Source: Streptomyces sp. Edi4 (GTDB lineage: Bacteria > Actinomycetota > Actinomycetes > Streptomycetales > Streptomycetaceae). Taken from it: a DNA stretch of 64,000 nucleotides. Positions 8,315 through 16,656 of this stretch are shown here, one piece after another (within the stretch, counting starts at the first letter, position 1; the number at the start of each line of letters is the position of its first letter). The stretch covers positions 3,410,001 to 3,474,000 of the forward strand of contig NZ_JBEJGY010000004.1 of the NCBI RefSeq assembly GCF_040253615.1, read 5' to 3'. Position numbers and translations under genes: made by a program. Below the pieces are notes generated by a model. It worked only from the letters and a program-made list of their open reading frames with translations. It searched no databases and was not told the origin of the DNA.

Positions 8315-9178
8315 TCAGCGGAACGCCTCGACGTGCTCCTCGGCCCAGCTCCGAAAGGTCCTGGCCGGCCTGCCCGTGACGTCCTGGACCACGGTCGAGC
8401 CCAGCTCGGGCTCCTTGGTGAGCGCCGCGAAGTAGTCCAGCGCGCCGTCGGCGTACGAGGGCGGCCAGCCGGTCGCGACCATCGCGGCGCGGGCGGCGTC
8501 GTGCTCCACGTCCTGCCAGCCCAGCTCGCGGCCCAGCACCTCACCGATGATGTGGACCTGCTCCTCCTGCGACTGCGCCTCGGGCCCGGTCACCAGGTAC
8601 TTCTGGTGGGCGTGCCCGTCCTCGGTGAGCGCGGCCACGCCGACGGCGGCGAGGTCCGCCTCGTGCACCGAGGTACGGGTGGCGGCGCCGTAGGGGAAGT
8701 GGACCACTCCCCCGTCCTTGATCTGCTGGGCGAAGCCGAGCGCGTTGGCCTGGAAGCCGGTGGTGCGCAGGAACGTCCACTCCAGGGCGGTCGCCTCCAG
8801 CAGCTCCTCCAGATAGGCGTGGCAGTTGTTGTCGACGCGTTCCAGGCCGATGTGGACGCCGATGGAGGAGACGAGGACGGCCCTGCGGGCCCGGGCCTCG
8901 ATCTTCTTCACGACGGCGGGCGCGGTCTCCACGCTGGTGGTGAAGAACGGCCACATCAAGAAGACGCCGTCGACGCCGTCCAGGGCCGCGTCCAGGCTGT
9001 CGGGGTCGGCCAGGTCGCCTTCGAACAGCTCGACGCCCGCGGGCAGCCGGCCAATGTTCGGGTCGTCCTTCAGCACCAGGGCGCGCACGTCGGCGCCGGC
9101 TTGGAGCAGCTGGGCCACGGCGTGCGGGCCGACGTTGCCGGTGGCGGCGGTGACCAGGACGGTGTTCTTCTTCGGCAT
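8315..9178 (-). CDS. NmrA-type NAD(P)-binding protein
   Basis: 287 residues. The Rossmann motif VLVTAATGNVGPHAV opens the protein; KIEARARRAVLVSSIGV and TFLRTTGFQANALGF fit the NmrA/atypical SDR family, which lacks the classical Tyr-x3-Lys pair. The ATG at 9178 (MPKKNTV) is used because the longer frame has no ribosome site. Proteins like this occur in many type II polyketide clusters as ketone or quinone reductases or redox sensors. A second, distinct NmrA protein is encoded at 31.3-32.2 kb. Confidence 0.75.
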   Translation of the reverse strand: MPKKNTVLVTAATGNVGPHAVAQLLQAGADVRALVLKDDPNIGRLPAGVELFEGDLADPDSLDAALDGVDGVFLMWPFFTTSVETAPAVVKKIEARARRAVLVSSIGVHIGLERVDNNCHAYLEELLEATALEWTFLRTTGFQANALGFAQQIKDGGVVHFPYGAATRTSVHEADLAAVGVAALTEDGHAHQKYLVTGPEAQSQEEQVHIIGEVLGRELGWQDVEHDAARAAMVATGWPPSYADGALDYFAALTKEPELGSTVVQDVTGRPARTFRSWAEEHVEAFR

Positions 9179-9234
9179 CGTTGCATTCCCTAGGTCAAGC
9201 GGTCGAGAGGGGAGCGGGATGTGGGCGCGGGGGC

Positions 9235-10797
9235 TCACTGGGGCGGGTTGCCGTGCTTGCGCGAGGGCAGTTCGGCGTGTTTGGCGCGGAGCATGTCCAG
9301 GGAGCGGATGAGCACCGAGCGCGTCTCACGCGGGTCGATCACGTCGTCGATCAGGCCGCGCTCGGCCGCGTAGTAGGGGTGCATGAGCTCGTCCTTGTAC
9401 TCCTGGATGCGCGCCTGGCGTACGGCGTCGGGGTCGTCGGCCGCGTTGATCTCCCGGCGGAAGACGACGTTGGCCGCGCCCTCGGCGCCCATGACGGCGA
9501 TCTCGTTGGTGGGCCAGGCCAGGGCCAGGTCCGCGCCGATGGAACGGGAGTCCATGACGATGTAGGCGCCGCCGTACGCCTTGCGCACCACCAGCGAGAT
9601 CCGTGGCACGGTGGCGTTGCAGTACGCGTACAGGAGCTTGGCGCCGCGCCGGATGATGCCGTTGTGCTCCTGGTCGACGCCCGGCAGGAAGCCCGGCACG
9701 TCGACGAGGGTGATCAGCGCGATGTTGAACGCGTCGCAGAACTGGACGAAACGCGCGGCCTTCTCAGACGCCTCGATGTCCAGGACGCCCGCCATGGCGG
9801 CCGGCTGGTTGGCGACGATGCCGACCACGTGGCCGTCCAGGCGGCTGAACGCGCAGACGATGTTGGGCGCCCAGGCCGGGTGCACCTCGAAGTACTCGCC
9901 GTCGTCGACGACCTCCTCGATGACCTTGCGCATGTCGTAGGCCTGGCCGGGATCGGCCGGGACCAGGTCGAGCAGCGCCTCGTTGATCCGGTCGGCGGGG
10001 TCGCCGGAGTGCTGAACGGGAGAGAGTTCGCGGTTGTTGGCGGGCAGCAGCGACAGCAGGTAGCGCACGTCCTCGATGCAGTGCTCCTCGTCGTCGTAGG
10101 CGAAGTGCGCCACGCCCGAGGTGCCGGCGTGCACATCGGCGCCGCCCAGGCCGTTCTGCGTGATCTCCTCGCCGGTGACCGCCTTGACGACGTCCGGACC
10201 CGTGATGAACATCTGCGAGGTCTCGCGCACCATGAAGACGAAGTCGGTGAGCGCCGGGGAGTAGGCGGCGCCGCCCGCACAGGGGCCGAGCATCACGGAG
10301 ATCTGCGGGATGACGCCGGAGGCACGGGTGTTGCGCTGGAAGATGCCGCCGTAGCCGGCGAGCGCGGTGACGCCCTCCTGGATGCGGGCGCCCGCCCCGT
10401 CGTTGAGGGAGACCAGCGGGGCGCCGGCCGCCTCCGCGAGGTCCATGATCTTGTGGATCTTCTGGGCGTGGGCCTCGCCGAGCGCCCCGCCGAAGACCCG
10501 GAAGTCATGGGCGTACACGAAGACGGTGCGGCCGTGCACGGAGCCCCAGCCCGTGACGACGCCGTCGCTGTGCGGCCGCTTGTGCTCAAGGCCGAAGCCG
10601 GTGGCACGGTGGCGGCGCAACGACTCGACCTCGTTGAACGAGCCCTTGTCCAGCAGGAGTTCGATGCGCTCGTGCGCGGTGAGCTTTCCCTTGGCGTGCT
10701 GGCGTTCGGTGGCGCCGGCGTCGCCGTCGCGCACCGTCTCCTTGAGCTCCGACAGCTCCTCGACCCGGGCACGTATCGACTGGTCGCTCGCGGACAT
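9235..10797 (-). CDS. accB: acyl-CoA carboxylase beta (carboxyltransferase) subunit
   Basis: About 520 residues, full length for the PccB/AccB family. Seen are the N-terminal ERIELLLDKGSFNEVESL, the acyl-CoA site GYGGIFQRN, the first oxyanion glycine pair in GPCAGGAAYSPAL, and the second in RKAYGGAYIVM, followed by AWPTNEIAVMGAEGA. It transfers carboxybiotin to acetyl-CoA (or propionyl-CoA) to form the extender unit. The residue just after the AYGGA region that sets substrate choice was not resolved here. ATG 10797 is preferred; GTG 10809 is possible. In jadomycin clusters the equivalent jadN sits next to the PPTase jadM, as here. Confidence 0.9.
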   Translation of the reverse strand: MSASDQSIRARVEELSELKETVRDGDAGATERQHAKGKLTAHERIELLLDKGSFNEVESLRRHRATGFGLEHKRPHSDGVVTGWGSVHGRTVFVYAHDFRVFGGALGEAHAQKIHKIMDLAEAAGAPLVSLNDGAGARIQEGVTALAGYGGIFQRNTRASGVIPQISVMLGPCAGGAAYSPALTDFVFMVRETSQMFITGPDVVKAVTGEEITQNGLGGADVHAGTSGVAHFAYDDEEHCIEDVRYLLSLLPANNRELSPVQHSGDPADRINEALLDLVPADPGQAYDMRKVIEEVVDDGEYFEVHPAWAPNIVCAFSRLDGHVVGIVANQPAAMAGVLDIEASEKAARFVQFCDAFNIALITLVDVPGFLPGVDQEHNGIIRRGAKLLYAYCNATVPRISLVVRKAYGGAYIVMDSRSIGADLALAWPTNEIAVMGAEGAANVVFRREINAADDPDAVRQARIQEYKDELMHPYYAAERGLIDDVIDPRETRSVLIRSLDMLRAKHAELPSRKHGNPPQ

Positions 10798-10831
10798 GAT
10801 GGTTCCCACTCTCCTTGGTCAAAAAAGTCGG

Positions 10832-11674
10832 TCAGACGACGCCAGGCGCCAACGCGCTCTCGGTCGGGGCCAGTTGGCGGGCGAGGCCGGGCCGGCCGGG
10901 GGGGCCGGCGCGCAGCCACTCCTCCTCCAGCAGGCGCACCCGGGTGCTCAGCGGGGCGCCGCCGCGCACGGCGACGGCGGCCGCGTGGGTGGCGCCGCAC
11001 GGCACGTCCAGCACGGTCCAGCCCGCCGGATGGCGCTCGGCCCGCGCCCCGAGGTAGTCCTGGGCGGGAGAACGGCTCAGGCCGGTGCCGATGCCCTTGA
11101 GGTAGGCCTCCTTGCGGGTCCAGATCCGGCCGAAGGCCGCCGCCCGCTCGGTCCCGGCCGCGCACCCCGCCAGTTCGCGCTGCTCGTCCAGGTGCAGGGC
11201 CCCGACGCACACGTCGATCGTCTCGGCGCCGGGCAGCCGCTCCACGTCCACGCCGAGCGGGGTGGTGGCGACGCCGATGAACGCGACGGTGCTGCTGTGC
11301 GAGAGCGAGAAGTGCAGGGGCGGCGCGGGCAGGTCGAGGGCCGGGCGGCCGTGGCGCTCGCCGCAGCCCGGGCACGGCTCGCGGGTGAAACGCACGTCCT
11401 TCGGCGCGGTGTCCAGATAGCGGCCGAGCAGCCGGCGCAGCGCGACGTGGACCGTCGCGTACAGCAGGCCGTCGGCGGGACGGATGAAGGAATCGGCGCG
11501 GCGACGCTCGGCCGCGTCGAGTTCGGACCGGTCCAGCAGGTGCGCGCGGTCGGGGTGCGGGCTGCGCATCAGCCAGAGGTCGAGCGCGCCGTCGCCGAGG
11601 GTGAACTCCTCGTCCGCCCGGCACGGCGACGGCTCGGGGGTGACGGCGTGGCTCCTGGCGCGGGCGTCGCTCAT
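10832..11674 (-). CDS. 4'-phosphopantetheinyl transferase, Sfp type
   Basis: 280 residues with the Sfp-type signatures LHFSLSHSSTVAFIGVA, PLGVDVERLPGAE and IWTRKEAYLKGIGTGL, the last two carrying the Mg2+/CoA ligands. It converts apo-ACP to holo-ACP. The start codon overlaps the stop of the ACP-like gene upstream by ATGA, so the two are translationally coupled, which strongly suggests that the enzyme serves that carrier protein as well as, or rather than, the core ACP. Comparable to jadM in position and type. Confidence 0.9.
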   Translation of the reverse strand: MSDARARSHAVTPEPSPCRADEEFTLGDGALDLWLMRSPHPDRAHLLDRSELDAAERRRADSFIRPADGLLYATVHVALRRLLGRYLDTAPKDVRFTREPCPGCGERHGRPALDLPAPPLHFSLSHSSTVAFIGVATTPLGVDVERLPGAETIDVCVGALHLDEQRELAGCAAGTERAAAFGRIWTRKEAYLKGIGTGLSRSPAQDYLGARAERHPAGWTVLDVPCGATHAAAVAVRGGAPLSTRVRLLEEEWLRAGPPGRPGLARQLAPTESALAPGVV

Positions 11675-12075
11675 GCCGTGACCGCGCTGTCGTGGACCGC
11701 GCTGTCGTGCGGGCGGGCCGGGCGCGGCCCCAGCTGTCCGGCCAGGCACGCGACGAGTTCGGCCGCGCTGTTGGCCAGCAGCAGCATCTGCAAGTCGAGT
11801 TCGACCCGCAGGGCCTGCTCCATCCGGTGCTGGAGTTCGAGCCCGGCGATCGAGCCGACCCCGAGGCTGCGCATCGGCCGGCCGGTCGTGTCCACCTGGT
11901 GCGCGCTGATGCCCAGGACGCGGCCCAGCTCCTGACGTACGTAGGCGTCGAGGACGCGGGTGCGTTCGGCGTGGCCGACGCGGGCGAGGCGGGCCGGGTC
12001 GGGGGCCGGTGCCGCCGTGGCCTTGGCGGTGGCCCCGCACGTACGGGCGGAGCGACCCGTGCGGTTCACAGTCAT
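11671..12075 (-). CDS. second ACP-like carrier protein
   Basis: 134 residues; the C-terminal 80 form a phosphopantetheine-binding domain with the attachment segment LGVGSIAGLELQHRMEQAL, where Ser in G-S-I would carry the arm. This sequence looks like carriers of type I PKS/NRPS systems rather than the acidic type II ACP at 18.6 kb. An Ala/Arg-rich leader of about 45 residues precedes it. It overlaps the PPTase gene by 4 bases and follows a strong hairpin. Its role may be starter-unit or side-chain loading; no loading enzyme is visible next to it. Confidence 0.75.
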   Translation of the reverse strand: MTVNRTGRSARTCGATAKATAAPAPDPARLARVGHAERTRVLDAYVRQELGRVLGISAHQVDTTGRPMRSLGVGSIAGLELQHRMEQALRVELDLQMLLLANSAAELVACLAGQLGPRPARPHDSAVHDSAVTA

Positions 12076-12105
12076 GTCCCTTTCCGATGGATGTCCTGCT
12101 CCCCG

Positions 12106-12133
12106 GGGGGAGCGCGGTGCGCCGCGCTCCCCC
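12106..12133. terminator. perfect 12-bp hairpin inside the operon
   Basis: GGGGGAGCGCGG, four-base loop TGCG, then the exact complement. It lies between the flavin reductase stop and the ACP-like start on the minus strand. There is no T-tract, so it could be a processing or attenuation hairpin rather than a full terminator. Confidence 0.6.
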
Positions 12134-12146
12134 GAGGAGCCGGGCG

Positions 12147-12731
12147 TCAGGCCTGGTACGGGGTCTTCGCCCGGCCCTCGCGCAGCACGGTGCCCCACCA
12201 GGTGAGCTGGTCGAGGAGCACCTTGGCCGCGCCGGCCGGAGCGGTCTCGTCCTTGGGCTTGCCGTCGTCGTCGAACGTGCCCCAGGGGCTGTGGAAGCTG
12301 ACGGCGTCGCGGACGGTCACCGCGTGCAGCTCGGCGAAGACCGGACGCAGGTGCTCGACGGCGCGCAGACCGCCGGACAGGCCGCCGTAGGAGACGAAGC
12401 CGACGGGCTTGGCGCGCCACTGCGTGTAGTGCCAGTCGATGAGGTGCTTGAGCGAGGCCGGGTAGCTGTGGTTGTACTCCGGCGTCACCACGACGTAGGC
12501 GTCGGCCGCCTCGAGACGCGGCGAGATCTTCGCGAGGATGTCGGCGGCCTCACCGGCGGGGCTGAAGGAGTGCGCGTACGGCAGCTCGTGGTCGACCAGG
12601 TCGATGACGTCGACCTCCAGGTCGGCGCGCTCCTTCGCCTGAGCGGCGAACCACTCCCCGATGACCGGTCCGAACCGGCCCTCGCGGACGCTGCTGATGA
12701 TGACGGCAAGCCGCAGGGGCTCGTTCGACAT
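12147..12731 (-). CDS. NAD(P)H-dependent FMN reductase
   Basis: 194 residues, flavodoxin-fold reductase: LAVIISSVREGRFGPVI (phosphate-binding loop), VVTPEYNHSYPASLKHLIDW (flavin ring loop) and VGFVSYGGLSGGLRAVEHL. It supplies reduced FMN or reduces quinones. The ATG at 12731 has AAAGG 8 bases upstream; the upstream alternative at 12740 overlaps the MFS stop. Reduced flavin is what two-component and JadG-type oxygenases need, so a functional link with the ABM oxygenase at 7.6-8.3 kb is plausible. Confidence 0.85.
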   Translation of the reverse strand: MSNEPLRLAVIISSVREGRFGPVIGEWFAAQAKERADLEVDVIDLVDHELPYAHSFSPAGEAADILAKISPRLEAADAYVVVTPEYNHSYPASLKHLIDWHYTQWRAKPVGFVSYGGLSGGLRAVEHLRPVFAELHAVTVRDAVSFHSPWGTFDDDGKPKDETAPAGAAKVLLDQLTWWGTVLREGRAKTPYQA

Positions 12732-12736
12732 GTCTT

Positions 12737-14158
12737 TCACCTTTCATCTTCGGGGGATTTTTGGGCGGCGCCGCGCGCCACCCGCCCGGGCGCGAGGCCA
12801 CGGAGTGCGACGACCAGGCCGAGGAGTCCCACGGCCGTGATCAGGTACAGGACCGGGCGCTGCCCCGAGGGCAGCACCGCGGCGCACAGGGCGGTCATGA
12901 CGGCCGCCCCCAGCTGTACGCAGGTCTGGTAGAGGCCGCCGGCCGCGGGCTGGTCGGCGGGGGCCACGGAACTGGTGGCCTGGACGTGGAAGGCGGTGAA
13001 GGCCAGCACGAACGCGACGCCGACGAGCACCAGCGTGGGCAACAGGTCGCGTACGTAGGACTGTTGGTCCCCGGCCGCGTACAGCGCGTACCCGAGGGTC
13101 GCGGACGCCGCGCCCGCCGCGATGAGCCGGGGCGGCCCGAAGCGGGCGACGAGCCGGCCCGACAGCAGCGCGGTGACGGCGAGCGGCGCGGCGGCCGGCA
13201 GGAACGCGAGGCCGGTGAACCAGGGGCCGTGGCCGGCTTGTCGCTGCATCCGGAGGGTGACCACCAGGAGCAGCCCCAGGTACGAGCCGTTGAGCGCGCC
13301 GGCGCCGAGCGCGGAGCGAAGGAGCGGCCCGTGGCGCAGCAGGTCGAGCCGCAACAGGGGTTCGGGCGCGCTCAGTTCCACGCGGACGAAGACGGCCGCG
13401 AGCAGCGCCGCGAGCACGAACAGGACGACGGTGCCCGGCGCGTCCCAGCCGCGCCCTGCGCCGCAGGTGAGCGCGGCCACCAGCGCCAGCATCGCGCCGG
13501 TGAGGGCCAACGCGCCCGCCGCGTCGTAGCGGCGCGGCGCCTTCGCTCCGGCACCCGGCTCATCGCGCGGGATCAGCCGCAGCGCGGCGCCGAACAGCAG
13601 CAGTGCGACCGGCGCGGGGAAGGCGAAGGTCCAGCGCCAGCTGAGCTCGGTGAGCGCGCCGGAAAGCAGCAGTCCGGCCGAGAAGCCGCTGGCGCCGAAG
13701 AGCGAGTACACCGACAACGCCCCTCTGCGCGCGGGACCTTCGGGAAAGACGGACGCGATGATCGCGAACCCGGTGGGCGCGGTCAGCGCGGCGCAGAAGC
13801 CCTTGACGAAGCGGGTGGCGATCAGCAGCGCCGCGCTCGTCGCCGGCGCGCCCGCCAGTGACGCGGCGGCGAACACCAGGAGCGCGGCGAGGTAGACGGG
13901 GCGCCGGCCGTGGATCGCGACGAGGCGGCCGCCGAACAGGAGCAGCCCGCCGAAGCCGACGGCGAACCCGGAGACCACCCACTGGAGTCCGGCCGTCGCC
14001 AGGCCCAGATCGTCGCCGATGGAGGGCAGCGCGACCAGCGCGACGGACACCTCCAGGGCGTCGATGAGCATGTTGCCGGCGAGCACGGACAGCAGCCCCC
14101 ACTGGGCGGGGGTGAAGCGGGTGCCGGCCCGGTCGGGGCGCGTGGGTGTCGAGAGCAT
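12737..14158 (-). CDS. 14-TM drug:H+ antiporter (DHA2 type MFS)
   Basis: 473 residues, about 14 hydrophobic segments, with LFGGRLVAIHGRRPVYL between TM2 and TM3, and the family C motif region GASGFSAGLLLSGALTEL. Position directly after the oxygenase-reductase gene matches the exporter of urdamycin-type clusters (urdJ). Likely exports the polyketide and gives self-resistance. Its stop is only 5 bases before the flavin reductase start. Confidence 0.85.
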   Translation of the reverse strand: MLSTPTRPDRAGTRFTPAQWGLLSVLAGNMLIDALEVSVALVALPSIGDDLGLATAGLQWVVSGFAVGFGGLLLFGGRLVAIHGRRPVYLAALLVFAAASLAGAPATSAALLIATRFVKGFCAALTAPTGFAIIASVFPEGPARRGALSVYSLFGASGFSAGLLLSGALTELSWRWTFAFPAPVALLLFGAALRLIPRDEPGAGAKAPRRYDAAGALALTGAMLALVAALTCGAGRGWDAPGTVVLFVLAALLAAVFVRVELSAPEPLLRLDLLRHGPLLRSALGAGALNGSYLGLLLVVTLRMQRQAGHGPWFTGLAFLPAAAPLAVTALLSGRLVARFGPPRLIAAGAASATLGYALYAAGDQQSYVRDLLPTLVLVGVAFVLAFTAFHVQATSSVAPADQPAAGGLYQTCVQLGAAVMTALCAAVLPSGQRPVLYLITAVGLLGLVVALRGLAPGRVARGAAQKSPEDER

Positions 14159-14263
14159 CGTGATCTCGCTCCGCAGGGGTCGTGGGGTATCGGTGGGTGG
14201 GGTCCGTGGGACCGGCCGCGGTCGGGGGAAGCGCCGCGGCCGGCCCGGTGCGTGGGCCCGGCC

Positions 14264-16654
14264 TCAGCCGAGCAGGGTGCCGCCGGTGGCGTCGACGAAC
14301 GAGCCGGTGATCCAGCGGGCGTCGTCGGTGGCGAGGAAGGCCACGACGTCGGCGACGTCCTCGGGCTCGCCCACCCGGTTGAAGGCGGACATCCCCGCCA
14401 TCGCCTCCACCGCCTCGGGGATGCCGAAGACGGGGTTGCTGTTACGGGTGATGCCGGGCGCCACCGAGTTGACGGTGATGTTGCGCGGCCCCAGGTGCTT
14501 GGCGAAGTGCAGCGCCAGCTGGTCCACCGCTCCCTTGGTCATCGCGTACGCGATCTCGTCCGGGTTCGCGAACCGAGTGAGGCCGGAGGTGATGTTGATG
14601 ATGCGGCCGCCGTCGGGCATGTTCTTCAGTGCCCGCTGGATGAGGAAGAACGGGGCCTTGGCGTTGACCGCGAAGAGCTCGTCGAACTTCTCCGGCGTGG
14701 TCTCCTCGGGCTTGACGCCGCCCATCACACCGGCGTTGTTGACCAGGATGTCCAGGTCGGTGGTACCCGTGCGCTCGCGCAGGCCGCTCTCCAGGGCGAG
14801 GAAGAGCTCGTGCGCGTCGCCCGGGACGCCGAGTTCGGCCCGCACGGTGAAGGCGCGCCCGCCGTCCTTCTCGATGATCTCGACGACCTCGTCGGCCGCG
14901 TCCTTGTTGGCGGTGTAGTGGACGGCGACGAGCGCGCCCTCCCGCGCGAGGCGGATCGCCGTCGCGCGCCCCATGCCGCGGCTGGAGCCCGTGACGAGCG
15001 CCGTCTTGCCGGTGAGCTTGCCCATGTCTGTACTCCACTTCTTGGCCGGCGCGGTGGCCGGCGTCGTCGTCCTGGTGGTGCCTGCCGGGTCGCCGAACCA
15101 TCGGGTCAGCGCTCGCGGCAGGCCGGCTGCCCGGGTGTCGCCGGTGCCGGGGCCGGTGTCGGGGCCGCTGTCGGTGTCGGTGTCGGTGTCGGCCCAGACG
15201 ACATAGCCGTCGGGGCGCACCAGGAGGGCGCCGGTGTCCGGCGCGGGAGCGCCGGTCAGGGCGCTCACGTGCACCGTGCGCACCAGCGGCGCCCACGGCG
15301 CGGCGGCGGCGGCCAGCTCCGCGCCGCGCGCGGCGTCACCGGGCAGGAGCAGCAGCACGCCCCGCCCGCCGCGCAAAGTCTCGGCGGTGGTCAACTCCCC
15401 CTCGGGCGTCGCCAGTTGCCAGTGCGGCAGACGCAGGCCGAGCAACGGGTGGCTGCCCGGACCCACGCCGTCCGGACCCACGCCGTCAGGACCCACGCCG
15501 TCAGGACCCACGTCGTAGCGGATGTCGAGGCCGGAGATCATTCCGGCCAGGTGGGTCCTCACGTTCTCGCATCCGCCGATCAGCTCGGCGAAGACCTCGC
15601 GGGTGGCGTCGACCTCCGCGGAGCCGAGCAGCAGCAGGGCCTGGGTCCTGATGTTGCTCAGAACCTTCTGTCCCACGGCCCGCCGTTCGCCGTCGTAGCT
15701 GTCCAGGAGCCCCTTCGGCCCGCGCCCGGTGACCTGCGCGGCGAGCTTCCAGCCGAGGTTGGCGGCGTCCTGAAGGCCCAGGTTGAGAGCCTGCCCGCCG
15801 ATCGGCATCTGCTGGTGGGCCGCGTCGCCGGCGAGGAAGAGCCGGTGGTCGCGGTAGGTGGCGGCCTGCCGGGAGGCGTCACCGAAGGAGTTCACCCACA
15901 GCGGGGTGCCGCCGGCGATGTCCTCCCCGGTGACGCGCTTCCAGGCGCCGACGACGTCCGCGAACTCGGGCTGCGCGCCGCGCGGCACCGCACCGAACTC
16001 GTGCACCATCACCCGGGTCACTCCATCGGGACGCCGGGCGGCGATGGCCAGTCCTCGCGGCAGCCGCTGGAAGCGGCGGTTGGCGATGTCGATGCCCGCC
16101 ACGTCGGCGCGCAGCAGTTCGCGGCTCGCGTCGGCGCCGGGAAAGTCGAAGCCCCCCAGCCGGCGCACGACGCTGTTCTCGCCGTCGCAGCCGACGACGC
16201 ACTTGGCCCGGAAGAACTCCGTCCTCCCCTCGGCCGTGCGCACCTCGGCCTCGGCGTACTCCTCGGTCACGGTCAGTCCGGTCACCTCGTGACCGCGCCT
16301 GATGTCCGCGCCCAGGTCCTTGGCCCACTGTCCCAGCAGCTCCTCGATGCGGGTCTGCGGGACCTTCCACTGGCCCGGGTGGGGGCCGGGAAGCGTGAGA
16401 TCGAGCGGGATGCCCCCGAAGTGGCCCATCACGTCGCTGGGAATGTCCCCGAGCGGCGCCAACAGACCGCGGGCGTCCAGGAGTTCCATGGTGCGGGCGT
16501 GCAGGGTGGACGCCCGCGACTCGGTGGTCGGCGCGGTGAGCCGTTCGAGGACCACCACGTCCGCGCCCGCGAGCCGGAGCTCACCGGCGAGGAACAGCCC
16601 GACCGGGCCCGCGCCCACCACGATCACCTGGGTCTCGGTGTGGTCCCCGGCCAT
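14264..16654 (-). CDS. FAD oxygenase fused to SDR ketoreductase, PgaM/UrdM type
   Basis: A 796-residue two-domain enzyme. Residues about 1-540 are a PHBH-type FAD monooxygenase: VIVVGAGPVGLFLAGEL (dinucleotide fold), VGCDGENSVVRRLGG (DG motif) and LFLAGDAAHQQMPIGGQAL (GD motif). Residues 544-796 are a classical SDR: ALVTGSSRGMGRATA and Y-A-M-T-K. This architecture and its place two bases after the aromatase gene match PgaM/CabM/UrdM, which act in C-12/C-12b oxygenation and C-6 ketoreduction of angucyclines. A 15-bp minisatellite near 15460-15515 encodes four VGPDG repeats within the oxygenase C-terminus, and a second Asp/Thr/Gly run lies near the domain junction. Confidence 0.9.
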   Translation of the reverse strand: MAGDHTETQVIVVGAGPVGLFLAGELRLAGADVVVLERLTAPTTESRASTLHARTMELLDARGLLAPLGDIPSDVMGHFGGIPLDLTLPGPHPGQWKVPQTRIEELLGQWAKDLGADIRRGHEVTGLTVTEEYAEAEVRTAEGRTEFFRAKCVVGCDGENSVVRRLGGFDFPGADASRELLRADVAGIDIANRRFQRLPRGLAIAARRPDGVTRVMVHEFGAVPRGAQPEFADVVGAWKRVTGEDIAGGTPLWVNSFGDASRQAATYRDHRLFLAGDAAHQQMPIGGQALNLGLQDAANLGWKLAAQVTGRGPKGLLDSYDGERRAVGQKVLSNIRTQALLLLGSAEVDATREVFAELIGGCENVRTHLAGMISGLDIRYDVGPDGVGPDGVGPDGVGPGSHPLLGLRLPHWQLATPEGELTTAETLRGGRGVLLLLPGDAARGAELAAAAAPWAPLVRTVHVSALTGAPAPDTGALLVRPDGYVVWADTDTDTDSGPDTGPGTGDTRAAGLPRALTRWFGDPAGTTRTTTPATAPAKKWSTDMGKLTGKTALVTGSSRGMGRATAIRLAREGALVAVHYTANKDAADEVVEIIEKDGGRAFTVRAELGVPGDAHELFLALESGLRERTGTTDLDILVNNAGVMGGVKPEETTPEKFDELFAVNAKAPFFLIQRALKNMPDGGRIINITSGLTRFANPDEIAYAMTKGAVDQLALHFAKHLGPRNITVNSVAPGITRNSNPVFGIPEAVEAMAGMSAFNRVGEPEDVADVVAFLATDDARWITGSFVDATGGTLLG
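15025..15036 (-). promoter_or_regulatory. internal ribosome site and start for the SDR domain
   Basis: Inside the fusion gene GTGGAG stands 7 bases before an in-frame ATG at 15025 that begins MGKLTGKTALVTG, exactly the start of a free SDR of 253 residues ending at 14264. In the PgaM system the reductase domain is also made separately from an internal start, so this is probably functional. Confidence 0.65.
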
Positions 16655-16656
16655 GG

